Shown here piece by piece: positions 41,535 through 49,591 of a stretch of 64,000 nt of DNA. Numbering within the stretch: the first letter of the stretch is position 1; every line of letters starts with the position of its first letter. The notes beneath the pieces were generated by a model, which was given only the letters and a program-made list of their open reading frames with translations, was not told where the DNA came from and ran no database searches. This DNA is from JAIPEI01 sp964443135 (GTDB lineage Bacteria; Desulfobacterota; DSM-4660; Desulfatiglandales; HGW-15), in the NCBI GenBank assembly GCA_964443135.1, contig CAYUBQ010000016.1:3656-67655 (forward strand). Direction: 5' to 3'. Position numbers and translations under genes: made by a program.

Positions 41535-41637
41535 AAATGGAGTCGTAGAAAGCCTCAACCCTTGAGATCTGCCCTTGGGATACCAACAGGCCACAGCGTT
41601 TCCAGCGGCGGGTGAGCGGGTTTTTGCGAATCCGTCA
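41535..41637 (-). repeat. copy E of the dispersed 103-bp element
   Basis: Full length, minus orientation. The reverse complement begins TGACGGATTCGCAAAAAC and ends GGCTTTCTACGACTCCATTT. Lies between the ArsA-like gene and the gene at 41764. Confidence 0.82.
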
Positions 41638-41763
41638 AAGGAGGATTTTTTGTCAAGATCAAGGAGATCAAGAGGTGACGCGGAGGCGTACTGGAGTACG
41701 CCGCACAAGGAGCCTCGCTGATCGACGATGAGATTGGCAAAAAAGACCCTTTCTGGATGGAAA

Positions 41764-42054
41764 CTACCCGATGTCCAGGACCGAGAAAAGCTGGGAAAGG
41801 GGTTGGCTTGCCGTGTCCACCTTCTCCATCATCAGGATGAGCTCCTTTTCCATGAAGGGCATCAGGTCCAGCGAGATCTGCATGGGGGGCGAAGGCATCC
41901 CCACGTAGGAGCCCAGAACCAGCACCCCGAAGATGTTGTCGAGCTCCTCCACCTCGGTCTCGATGGTTTCCACGGCGTTGCTTCGGGCGACCTCGTCGGA
42001 GATCCTCAGAAAGTCGACGACCTTGTCCTTCAGGGCTTTCAGGATCCGAATCAT
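41764..42054 (-). CDS. small protein upstream of the ArsA-like ATPase, unknown
   Basis: A 96-residue protein: charged N-terminus (MIRILKALKDKVVDFLR), a middle part with ELDNIFGVLVLGSYVGMPSPP, and a C-terminal helical part. Not recognised. Flanked by repeat copies E and F on both sides. The ATG at 42054 overlaps the end of copy F by one base, so its leader is the repeat itself and no Shine-Dalgarno sequence is visible. A TTG at 42069 would lie inside the repeat. Confidence 0.55.
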   Translation of the reverse strand: MIRILKALKDKVVDFLRISDEVARSNAVETIETEVEELDNIFGVLVLGSYVGMPSPPMQISLDLMPFMEKELILMMEKVDTASQPLSQLFSVLDIG

Positions 42055-42155
42055 GATGGAGTTGTACAAAGCCCGAACCTCGAGATCTGCCCCTGGGTTT
42101 TCAAGGGGTTATATCGTGCCCAGCGGCGGGTGAGCGTGTTCCTGCGAATCCGTCA
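42054..42155 (-). repeat. copy F of the dispersed 103-bp element
   Basis: Minus orientation, 102 bp. The plus-strand sequence begins TGATGGAGTTGTACAAAG and ends GCGAATCCGTCA. It forms the 5-prime leader of the small gene at 41764. Confidence 0.8.
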
Positions 42156-42190
42156 ATCATATCGTCTCCAGGGAATCCGGAGGCCGCACC

Positions 42191-42631
42191 TCATCCGACC
42201 CGGAACATGCGCCGCTCGAATCGAATCCGCTTTCTGGACGGGTAGAAGTAGTAGACCGCGTAAAGCGCCGTCAAGGTCGTGCCCGCGAAATAGAAGCGCG
42301 GAAACTCGAACAGATAGGCGGGAAGGATCAGGTAGGGCGTCACCAGGGAGATGCGGATGAGGGTCCGTTCGAATGTCAGCCAGTCCGATTCCGCCACCCT
42401 GTTCCGCTCCCGCACCCTGTGGGCAAAGAGAGCTCTGAAAAAGACGGGCAGACCCACAGCGAAAAATACAGCCAGAACAAAAACAACAGGGGCAAGAAAT
42501 CCCAAGGGTCCTGAAGGGTACGTCGGGGTCTGTGGGAGCAGGTGGAATGATTTGATCCCCGCCAGCACGGCAAGGGCCAGCACAGCGGGGATCATGAGAG
42601 AGAAGTAGCTTCTCTTGAGTTCCTTTGTCAT
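42191..42631 (-). CDS. small membrane protein after cstA, unknown
   Basis: A 146-residue protein with four hydrophobic segments and a basic C-terminus (YPSRKRIRFERRMF). Not recognised. It follows cstA after 99 bases that hold a strong palindrome, and precedes the small gene at 41764. Probably part of the same transport unit. ATG 42631 is the first Met; no strong ribosome binding site seen. Confidence 0.6.
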   Translation of the reverse strand: MTKELKRSYFSLMIPAVLALAVLAGIKSFHLLPQTPTYPSGPLGFLAPVVFVLAVFFAVGLPVFFRALFAHRVRERNRVAESDWLTFERTLIRISLVTPYLILPAYLFEFPRFYFAGTTLTALYAVYYFYPSRKRIRFERRMFRVG

Positions 42632-42692
42632 GTCTCAGTCCGTCCCGCGCAGGAGCACCCACGAACGAACCTGCGCAGGCGGGATGCCGTGG

Positions 42693-42720
42693 CGGGAGCA
42701 CCGCTCGAGCGGTGCTCCCG
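42693..42720. repeat. perfect 28-base palindrome between cstA and the next gene
   Basis: Arms CGGGAGCACCGCTC and GAGCGGTGCTCCCG meet without a gap, centred on CTCGAG. A further GCGGGA/TCCCGC inverted pair surrounds a CCTGCGCAGG-like core just beside it. Possible mRNA-stabilising structure or protein-binding dyad. Confidence 0.6.
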
Positions 42721-42730
42721 TCTCTCATCC

Positions 42731-44476
42731 TTACGAAACCGTTGCCGGCTCGGGTTGCTCGGGAGGCTGACCGAACACCCGGAAGAAGCGGATGACCCCT
42801 TCGATCACGATCCAGACGGCGATCACGAGAATGCAGATGTTGATCACCTGCAGCAGCACGTTCTGCTGCGTCCCGAACTGGATCTGGTTCACCACCACGC
42901 CCCAGATGGTCATGACCGCCATGAAGATGGCGGGGACCCCCGCGACGATCCACTTCAGCCCGCCCTGCTTTTCCAGGTAGAGCGTGATGATGACCAGGGC
43001 GAGGGCCGCCAGGGTTTGATTGACCGCACCGAACAGGGGCCAGAGCTTCAATGCGCCGGCGCCCCCGGGGCCCGCGATGAAGGCCAGGACCAGGGCGCTT
43101 CCCACGGCGACGGTGGTGGCCGCATACCGGTTGATCAGGAAGTTGAGCTTCAAATCCCCGGCGAGCTCGGCGATCACGTACCTCTGAATCCGGGTGGCCG
43201 AGTCCAGGGTGGTCCCTGCGAAAGACGCGACGAACACGCCCATGATGGCCAGCGCAAAGACCTTGGGAAGCCCCAGGGCCCCGATCATGTTGGCCGCCCC
43301 GTCCACGAACGCCGTGACCTTGGAGCCCAGCCCCGCAGCGGCCGCCCAGGAGGAGTAGTGGGTGGTCCACGCGGCCACGCCGGTCAGGGTCTCTCCACCT
43401 TTGGGGGTGTAGCCCATGCCGATGCCCGCGGCCACCGCGATGATCACCAGGGTGGCCAGGGCGCCTTCCATGAGCATGGAGCCGTACCCCACGAACAGGG
43501 AGTCCGTCTCGTCCCGCACCTGCTTGGCCGAGGTCCCGGACGAAACCAGGGAGTGAAACCCGGAGATCGCGCCGCAGGCGATGGTGATGAACAGGAACGG
43601 CCACATGGACGGGGCTTCGGCCGGTGACATCTGGACGGCGGGCGCCACGATCTCCAGGTTGCCCCCGAAGGATGCGAACAGGACGCCCAGGACCAGCAAC
43701 CCCATGGCCACGACCAGCTGGTGGGAGTTGATGAAGTCCCGGGGCTGGAGCAGGGTGGTTACCGGCAGCGTGGATGCAATGAACGCATAGGCGAGCAGAA
43801 TGATGGTCCAGACGCCCGTGGCCGGGATCCCGGCGATGGCGGGCATCTCGAACTGCGCCCAGGGCCCGATGAAGACAAAAAAGTACATGACCGCCAGGGC
43901 GAGAATGGACCAGGCCAGAGGGCTTTTTCCCTTCTTGTAGATCAGATACCCCAGATAGATGGCAATGGGCACCTCCGCCCAGACCGCCAGCACGGCCTGG
44001 GGATAAATACCGAACACAATGGCGATCACCAAGCCGAAAATGGCGATCACGATCCAGAGCTCCAGGAACACGATCAGGAAGAAGAAGATTTTGGTGCGGT
44101 TGTTGATGTACTTGGCGGTGTACTCGGAAATGGATTTGCCTTGATTTCTCATGGAAATGATGAGTGCGCCGAAGTCATGAACGGCACCCATGATGATACT
44201 GCCGATGAACACCCAAAGCAGGGCTGGAACCCATCCCCAGATAATCGCGATTGCCGGTCCGACAATCGGGCCTGTACCGGCGATGGATGTAAAGTGATGT
44301 CCGAATATGACCTCTTTTCTGGTGGGGACATAATCGATCCCATCCTCGTACTCGCAGGAAGGGGTTTTGCATGCCCCGGAAAGCTGAAAGATCTTGCTGC
44401 CGATAAACCGTCCGTACAACTTGTACATGACAATGTACCCGACGAACGCCACGACCATGATCGCTAAAGCACCCAT
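42731..44476 (-). CDS. cstA: CstA-family carbon starvation transporter
   Basis: A 581-residue membrane protein with about 15 hydrophobic segments. Family signatures are YKLYGRFI, GIDYVPTRKEVIFGHHFTSIAGTGPIVGP (short parts FGHHFTSIAG, GPAIAI), DFGALIISMRNQG and SGFHSLVSSGTSAKQ. CstA/BtsT proteins take up peptides or pyruvate. GGGAGGAGGG precedes ATG 44476. It is the first gene of a run of four on the minus strand. A weak promoter is seen upstream. Confidence 0.9.
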   Translation of the reverse strand: MGALAIMVVAFVGYIVMYKLYGRFIGSKIFQLSGACKTPSCEYEDGIDYVPTRKEVIFGHHFTSIAGTGPIVGPAIAIIWGWVPALLWVFIGSIIMGAVHDFGALIISMRNQGKSISEYTAKYINNRTKIFFFLIVFLELWIVIAIFGLVIAIVFGIYPQAVLAVWAEVPIAIYLGYLIYKKGKSPLAWSILALAVMYFFVFIGPWAQFEMPAIAGIPATGVWTIILLAYAFIASTLPVTTLLQPRDFINSHQLVVAMGLLVLGVLFASFGGNLEIVAPAVQMSPAEAPSMWPFLFITIACGAISGFHSLVSSGTSAKQVRDETDSLFVGYGSMLMEGALATLVIIAVAAGIGMGYTPKGGETLTGVAAWTTHYSSWAAAAGLGSKVTAFVDGAANMIGALGLPKVFALAIMGVFVASFAGTTLDSATRIQRYVIAELAGDLKLNFLINRYAATTVAVGSALVLAFIAGPGGAGALKLWPLFGAVNQTLAALALVIITLYLEKQGGLKWIVAGVPAIFMAVMTIWGVVVNQIQFGTQQNVLLQVINICILVIAVWIVIEGVIRFFRVFGQPPEQPEPATVS

Positions 44477-44561
44477 GTTCCCTCCTCCCTTTGCAAAAGG
44501 TTGACCCTTGAAATCCGGGAACGAGCAACAATGGTGATAGCCAAACGCTTGCGCTTTCCCC

Positions 44562-44588
44562 CCTATAGGAGAACGTGCAAAAAGTCAA
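44562..44588 (-). promoter_or_regulatory. possible cstA promoter
   Basis: Minus strand TTGACT (44583-44588) and TATAGG (44562-44567) with a short 15-base spacer. Leader of about 80 bases to ATG 44476. Confidence 0.35.
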
Positions 44589-44671
44589 TGAAAAAGCCCG
44601 TCCGGGCGAAGCTTCGGCAGCCCGGCTCACCGCGAGCCCAAGAGCGGAGCAGGCTCGGCCTGCCTGCCGCT

Positions 44672-44699
44672 CGTGAGCCGTGATCAGAACCGGCTCACG
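44672..44699. repeat. inverted repeat near the assembly gap
   Basis: Nine-base perfect arms CGTGAGCCG and CGGCTCACG separated by ten bases. Follows the stop of the partial gene on the minus strand; no T-run. Confidence 0.4.
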
Positions 44700-44731
44700 G
44701 TCCCGCTCAACGAGCTCTAATCCGGTTGCGC

Positions 44732-44857
44732 TTACAGGTGGCTCAACAGGTACCGGTAGGGTTTCTCCGGGTTGGTGAGGACGTTACCCGGCTTTTGGGT
44801 CCCGGTGAGAGAGTAGATGCGAAACAGGGCGAGACCCTCCAGGCAGGAGATCTCGGC
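44732..44857 (-). CDS. 3-prime end of a gene cut by the assembly gap
   Basis: The last about 42 codons of a minus-strand gene (GLALFRIYSLTGTQKPG, then LTNPEKPYRYLLSHL) ending with TAA at 44732-44734. The start lies in the N run. The frame is clean but too short to name. It may be a different gene from the TPR gene on the other side of the gap, whose stop codon is intact. Confidence 0.5.
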   Translation of the reverse strand, partial: AEISCLEGLALFRIYSLTGTQKPGNVLTNPEKPYRYLLSHL

Positions 44858-44957
44858 NNNNNNNNNNNNNNNNNNNNNNNNNNNNNNNNNNNNNNNNNNN
44901 NNNNNNNNNNNNNNNNNNNNNNNNNNNNNNNNNNNNNNNNNNNNNNNNNNNNNNNNN
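44858..44957. other. assembly gap of 100 N
   Basis: Exactly 100 undetermined bases, the usual placeholder for a scaffold join of unknown size. Confidence 0.98.
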
Positions 44958-44959
44958 GG

Positions 44960-45613
44960 TTACTCCTTCGATTTCATCTGCTTGAACTGCTCCACGAGGG
45001 ACATCACGGGCTGGCCGTTGGGCGCCATGGCCGTGGGGTTGACCTCGAGCAGCCCTTCCCAGGCCCGGATGGCCCCCTGGAGATCCTCGAGATCGTGGAG
45101 GAGCACGACCCCCTTGTTGAACCGCGACACCTCGTGCTCGGGGTCCACCTCGACGGCGCGGTCGAACGCCCGGATCGCCTCCTCCGGCTCGCCCGACCGC
45201 CGGTACATGACGCCCAGGTCCGTCCAGACGCCGGCCTGGTTCGGATCGATGTCGAGCGAGCGCCGGTAGGCCTCGATCGCTTCCCGGTACCGGTTCTCGT
45301 CGAAGTAGGCGTTTCCGAGGCGGGCCCAGGTCTCGGCGTTCCCCGGCTCCGCCGTTGTTGCCGCCTCGAGCTCGTGGAGCGCCCGATGGCGCGCTTCGGC
45401 GCCCTCCGGGTCCACGGCCGGCGCCGGCGTGGACACGACCCCTTCCCGCTCCGCTGTGGACCCGGTGCGGTAGGCCTGAAACGCCATTCCGCAGACGAAC
45501 CCCACGACCAGGGAGGCCAAGGCTGCAATGACCACGCTCTCCCTGCCCGCCCTAGCGCAGGATGCTTTCGTTCGGCCCTGCTCCCCTGCAGCGGCCATCT
45601 TCCGTTTGGACAT
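44960..45613 (-). CDS. membrane-anchored TPR protein
   Basis: A 217-residue protein. One membrane helix (about residues 30-50), a linker, then three TPR repeats (AETWARLGNAYFDENRYREA, GVWTDLGVMYRRSGEPEEA, each about 34 residues) and a partial fourth. A scaffold for protein contact at the membrane. GGAGGAAGGG precedes ATG 45613. The TAA stop is two bases from the N gap, so the protein is complete. Confidence 0.85.
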   Translation of the reverse strand: MSKRKMAAAGEQGRTKASCARAGRESVVIAALASLVVGFVCGMAFQAYRTGSTAEREGVVSTPAPAVDPEGAEARHRALHELEAATTAEPGNAETWARLGNAYFDENRYREAIEAYRRSLDIDPNQAGVWTDLGVMYRRSGEPEEAIRAFDRAVEVDPEHEVSRFNKGVVLLHDLEDLQGAIRAWEGLLEVNPTAMAPNGQPVMSLVEQFKQMKSKE

Positions 45614-45665
45614 GATTCCCTTCCTCCGGTGGCGGATCGACGCGACTTTCCCCTGAAGCGCGGCG

Positions 45666-45932
45666 TCAGAAATTGAACGGACGGCTCTGCCCCTCCCCCT
45701 CGAAGAAACCGCGGTTGGCCTCGTCCATGTCACTCATGAACTCCCGCAGCTCCTTCTCGTCGCTGAAGCTCACGGTCCCCACGTGGGCCGTCATGTGCTC
45801 GGTGGCGGGCGCCCTTCCCCGGAGGGACGCCCGAAAGGCCTCCGGATCGTTCCCGTACCTCTCCCGAAGCTCGTCCGCGCTGACGGCCTGTCTCGGGTTT
45901 CCGTAGCTGTCGTAGTATACGTAGTAGATCAC
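45666..45932 (-). CDS. small acidic protein, unknown function
   Basis: An 88-residue protein starting with MIYYVYYDSYGN, followed by EELRERYG-like helix text and FSDEKELREFMSDMDEANRGFFEGEG. Not recognised. GTG 45932 is preceded by AGGGAGAAAGG. Lies between MATE and TPR genes, all on the minus strand. Confidence 0.6.
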   Translation of the reverse strand: MIYYVYYDSYGNPRQAVSADELRERYGNDPEAFRASLRGRAPATEHMTAHVGTVSFSDEKELREFMSDMDEANRGFFEGEGQSRPFNF

Positions 45933-45971
45933 GCCTTTCTCCCTGTCCGGATGTCATCCCTCGCCGGATTT

Positions 45972-47387
45972 TCAGACCTCCTGCGCCTTCCACCGCCCCC
46001 GGAGGAACCAGGCGCCGACGGCCAGCCCTTTCAGGATGGTGGAGCCGGAGATGGCCCACCAGACGCCGCTCACACCCAGGCCGGCCGGGCCGGCGAGGGC
46101 ATAGGCCATGGGGATCCTCGCCACGTTCAGGGGAACGAAGATCGCCATGGGCGGGACGGTATTCCCTGCGCCTGCAAACGCCCCGCCCAGAACGATCTCG
46201 AGCCCCATGAAGGCCTGGCTCACGGCCAGGATCTCCAGGTAGAGCGCCGCCGCCCGCACCACGGCCGGATCGGACGTGAAGACCGAGGCGATCGGGCCCG
46301 ACAGGAGGAAGAAACAGAGGCCGAAGACCGCCAGCGCCCCTGCCACCATGCCTGCGGCGAGCCAGCCGGCCCGTGCCGCGCGCCCCGGCTTTCCCGCACC
46401 CAGATTCTGTCCGATGCAGGTGGCTGCGGCAACCGAAAACCCCAGGGCCAGGAAAAAGCTCACCCCCTCGACGGTGTGACCGATGCGAAGGGCGGCGACG
46501 TACTCCGGCCCGTACGAGGCCGGGAGCCGGGTGATGACCATGTAGACGGCGGGAAACAGCGTCTGGCTGACCGCCATGGGCAACCCGATCTGCATCATGC
46601 GCAGGAGGAGGGACCAGTCCCACCGCTTCCAGGCGTCGGCGCGAAGACCGATGGCGCCTTCGATCACGGCCGGGCGAAGCTTCCCGAGCCGGCGGGCAGA
46701 CGATGCATCGGGCCTCCCGATGCGTTTCCTGCCCGCCAGAAGACGGAGACCCAGGACCACGAACACGAGCCGGGCGACGACGGTGGCGAGCGCCGCACCC
46801 GGCAGCCCCATGGCGGGAAGGCCGCCCAGGCCGAGCATGAAGACCGGATCCAGTCCCGTGTTGATGAGCAGCGTCGTGGCCATCAGCCACATGGGCGTCA
46901 CCGTGTCCCCGGCGGCCTGGAAGGTGCGGAGGATCTGAAACGAGAGAAAGATCAGCGGGCAGCCTGCGAGGATCACCCGCAGGTATCCCGCGCCTCTCCG
47001 GGTCACCTCCTCGCTCGTGCCCATGACCTGGAACAGGGTCGGGGTCAGCACCCACAAGGCGGTCCCCACCACCAGGGAAAGGGCCAGGGCGTATGCGAGC
47101 CCGCGTGTCGCGGTGACCTCGGCCGCCGCCTGGTCCCCTTCCCCGATCCGTCTCGCCACCATCGCCGAGGTGCCCATGGCGCTCAGGTTGGTGAGACCGA
47201 AGATGGCCCAGAGCACGAAGCCCCCGGAGGCGATCCCGGCCAGGGCCAGGTTGCCGAGCAGCCGCCCCACCCAGACGGTGTCGATGATGTTGTACGCCCC
47301 CTGCAGGTACATCATCAGGACCACCGGTCCGGCCAGGCGGAGAATGACCGGAACCAACGGGCCCCTGCCGACGATCCGGTTCCTCAT
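45972..47387 (-). CDS. MATE family efflux transporter
   Basis: A 471-residue protein with 12 membrane helices. PVVLMMYLQGAYNIIDTVWVGRLLG in helix 1-2 and the matching half repeat (LPMAVSQTLFPAVYMVITRLPASYG) are typical MATE/NorM-like features (short parts: NIIDTVWVGR). Sodium or proton driven export of drugs or metabolites. ATG 47387 places the start 10 residues before helix 1; a TTG at 47438 with GGGGGAA upstream is an alternative that adds 17 residues. Divergent from the gene at 47600. Confidence 0.85.
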   Translation of the reverse strand: MRNRIVGRGPLVPVILRLAGPVVLMMYLQGAYNIIDTVWVGRLLGNLALAGIASGGFVLWAIFGLTNLSAMGTSAMVARRIGEGDQAAAEVTATRGLAYALALSLVVGTALWVLTPTLFQVMGTSEEVTRRGAGYLRVILAGCPLIFLSFQILRTFQAAGDTVTPMWLMATTLLINTGLDPVFMLGLGGLPAMGLPGAALATVVARLVFVVLGLRLLAGRKRIGRPDASSARRLGKLRPAVIEGAIGLRADAWKRWDWSLLLRMMQIGLPMAVSQTLFPAVYMVITRLPASYGPEYVAALRIGHTVEGVSFFLALGFSVAAATCIGQNLGAGKPGRAARAGWLAAGMVAGALAVFGLCFFLLSGPIASVFTSDPAVVRAAALYLEILAVSQAFMGLEIVLGGAFAGAGNTVPPMAIFVPLNVARIPMAYALAGPAGLGVSGVWWAISGSTILKGLAVGAWFLRGRWKAQEV

Positions 47388-47599
47388 CGGACCCGAAGCG
47401 CTCACGGCGGGCGGCTTGTCCACGCGCTTGTTCAGCAAGCATTCCCCCGGGACTCCAGGCCCCCCGCAGCAGCGCCGTCTGCGCCGGAGCCCCTTGAAAA
47501 CCCTCTTGTGTTCCTGAAATCCCCTGTAGTAAACTCCACTGCCTGCTGAGGTCGCACGGCCTCCGGCAGGGAAGAGGAGACAGGAAACGGGAGGCAGCC

Positions 47600-47896
47600 A
47601 TGCGGCAAGTCCTGAAAAAGTACCTGATGTGGGCCATCGCGGCCGGGATCCTCTACACACTCCTGAGCTATCACTTCATCATCGTGGGTCGGACGGTCAA
47701 GCCGCTCAAGAAGTCGGAGCTCACCCTGAACTACACCTTCTACAGCACCAAAGGAAAACGGATCAGCACGATCATGGCCGTCGACGAGCTTCGTGAGGAC
47801 GGCATCGGCGAGATCCTTCTGGACGCAGGGATGATGAGTGAATCCGACTACCGGATGTACGTGAACAAGTACGGCCTCGAAGAGGAGACCTACTGA
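47600..47896 (+). CDS. small membrane-anchored protein, unknown function
   Basis: A 98-residue protein. One N-terminal membrane helix (about residues 8-28), then a periplasmic or cytoplasmic domain with LNYTFYSTKGKRISTI and ESDYRMYVNKYGLEEE. Not recognised. GGGAGG precedes ATG 47600. Convergent with the heme gene cluster. Confidence 0.6.
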   Translation: MRQVLKKYLMWAIAAGILYTLLSYHFIIVGRTVKPLKKSELTLNYTFYSTKGKRISTIMAVDELREDGIGEILLDAGMMSESDYRMYVNKYGLEEETY

Positions 47897-48007
47897 ACCG
47901 CCTTCCATCCTCGTCCCCTGAACAGATCCGCGCCGGACCCGGCGTTTCGGCTGGACAAGCCCCCCTTCGCCGTGGGGCGGCGACCGGGGTTTCCGGGTGG
48001 GTGGAGG

Positions 48008-48454
48008 CTAGACCGGAAAGTCCACCTTGATCTTGAACATGCGAACCGCAGGGAGGTTGCAGATCTCCTCGACCCCGGTCTCCCCGGAGATCCGCTCGAG
48101 GGCGTTCTCGATGATCTCCATGCTGGGAGCGATGAACGTGAACCAGACGTTGTAGGGGTTGTTTCTCAGGTAGTTGTGGGTGACCCCCGGGTACCGGTTG
48201 ACCACCTCGACGAAGCGGTCCAGCTTCTCCTCGGGGACCCTGGCGGCGCACAGGGTGCTCGTGAATCCCAGCGTCCTCGAGTTGAAGTTCCCACCGATCC
48301 TTCGAATCACGCCCGTTCGCTTCAGGCGCGCCACCCTCGCCAGGACATCCGACTCCGAAAGACCGAGCTTCCGCCCCACCGCCAGGTAGGGCCTTCCCGT
48401 GACGGGAAAGTCGGACTGGATTTCGTTGATGATGGCGCGATCCGTCTCGTCCAA
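48008..48454 (-). CDS. siroheme decarboxylase subunit (AhbA/AhbB, Lrp-like)
   Basis: A 148-residue protein with an Lrp/AsnC-type HTH (LAVGRKLGLSESDVLARV) followed by a RAM-like domain with VTHNYLRNNPYNVWFTF and RMFKIKVDF. This is the NirDL/AhbA-AhbB pattern; such proteins decarboxylate siroheme to 12,18-didecarboxysiroheme and have lost a regulatory role. Two different subunits normally pair. TTG 48454 is preceded by AAGGAGG. Directly follows the AhbD gene. Confidence 0.8.
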   Translation of the reverse strand: MDETDRAIINEIQSDFPVTGRPYLAVGRKLGLSESDVLARVARLKRTGVIRRIGGNFNSRTLGFTSTLCAARVPEEKLDRFVEVVNRYPGVTHNYLRNNPYNVWFTFIAPSMEIIENALERISGETGVEEICNLPAVRMFKIKVDFPV

Positions 48455-48470
48455 TGGGCCTCCTTCCTGA

Positions 48471-49589
48471 TCAGGCGGTCCTGGCGGGCTGGTGGTTGCA
48501 GAGGGGCTCCTCGGCCAGGTAGTTGCCGGTCGCCTCGAAGGCCCGGGCCCTGCAGCCGCCGCAGACCCGGAGGTACTCGCAGCGGCCGCACTTGCCCTCG
48601 TAGCGCGAAAAGTCCCGCAGGTTTCGAAACACCTCCGACCCCTCCCACACCTCTCCGAAGCTCGCCGTTTTCAGGTCGCCGCAGTCGAGCTCCAGGTATC
48701 CGCACGGCTGGACGATCCCGTCGTGCGAGACGAAGCAGAAGGCCGTCCCTCCGAGGCAACCCCGGGTCACGGCGTCCAGCCCGTGGGTCTCGAAGGTGAC
48801 CTTCTCCCCCCTGGCGTGCGCCTCCTGTCGCAGGATCCGGTAGTAGTGGGGAGCGCAGGTCGCCTTCAGGTGGAGGGGGACCCGGTCCCTCATCCTGTAA
48901 AACCACCGCAGGAGGTCCTCGTACTCCCGGGCCTCGATCTCCTGGTCCACCATGTCCCGGGCCCGGCCGGTCGGGACCAGCAGGAACAGGTGGTGAGCCG
49001 CCGCGCCGAGCTCCACGGCCAGGTCGAGGAGCCTGGGGACCTCGTCGACATTGTGCCGGGTCACCGTCGTGTTGATCTGAAACTCGAGACCGGCCCGCCG
49101 CAGCTCCTCCGTGCCCGCCACGGCACCCGCATAGGCCCCCTGCACCTGCCGGAAACGGTCGTGGCTCGCGGCGTCCGCCCCGTCGATGGAGATGCTCACC
49201 CGCCGGATACCGCTGTCGATCATTTTTCCCGTGATCCCGGGGGTCAGGAGGGTGCCGTTGGTCGCCATGACCATGCGAAGACCGAGCCCCGTGCCGTGCC
49301 GGGCCAGATCGAAGATATCCTTCCTCAGGAGGGGCTCGCCCCCGGTCAGGATGACGATGGGCTCGCCCGTGGCCGCGATCTCGTCCAGGACCGACAAACA
49401 CTTCTCCGTGGAAAGCTCACCCGGGTAGGGCCCGTGCTCGCTCGAGGCGCGGCAGTGGACGCAGTTGAGGTTGCAGCTGCGGGTCACCTCCCAGGCGACG
49501 AGACGCGGACCCCCGCTCCGTGCGCCGGCATGCGTCTCTCGTGCCCCCTCTCCGGCCTCCGCTCCGCGGCCTCGAGGATGTCCCTGCAT
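48471..49589 (-). CDS. ahbD: AhbD-type heme synthase (radical SAM, SPASM)
   Basis: A 372-residue radical SAM protein. The cluster motif is CNLNCVHC in VTRSCNLNCVHCRASSE, followed by GELSTEK, TGGEPLLR and TNGTLLT. The C-terminal SPASM/twitch cysteines include CGYLELDCG, KCGRCEYLRVCGGCRAR. It converts iron-coproporphyrin III to heme b by two oxidative decarboxylations. ATG 49589 starts two bases after the hemB stop; TTG 49595 overlapping the stop is an alternative. Confidence 0.85.
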   Translation of the reverse strand: MQGHPRGRGAEAGEGARETHAGARSGGPRLVAWEVTRSCNLNCVHCRASSEHGPYPGELSTEKCLSVLDEIAATGEPIVILTGGEPLLRKDIFDLARHGTGLGLRMVMATNGTLLTPGITGKMIDSGIRRVSISIDGADAASHDRFRQVQGAYAGAVAGTEELRRAGLEFQINTTVTRHNVDEVPRLLDLAVELGAAAHHLFLLVPTGRARDMVDQEIEAREYEDLLRWFYRMRDRVPLHLKATCAPHYYRILRQEAHARGEKVTFETHGLDAVTRGCLGGTAFCFVSHDGIVQPCGYLELDCGDLKTASFGEVWEGSEVFRNLRDFSRYEGKCGRCEYLRVCGGCRARAFEATGNYLAEEPLCNHQPARTA

Positions 49590-49591
49590 GA

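Noticed and set aside
44726..45676. Plus-strand open frame running through the N gap
   Set aside because: It is open only because N codons are unreadable, and it is antisense to the TPR gene.
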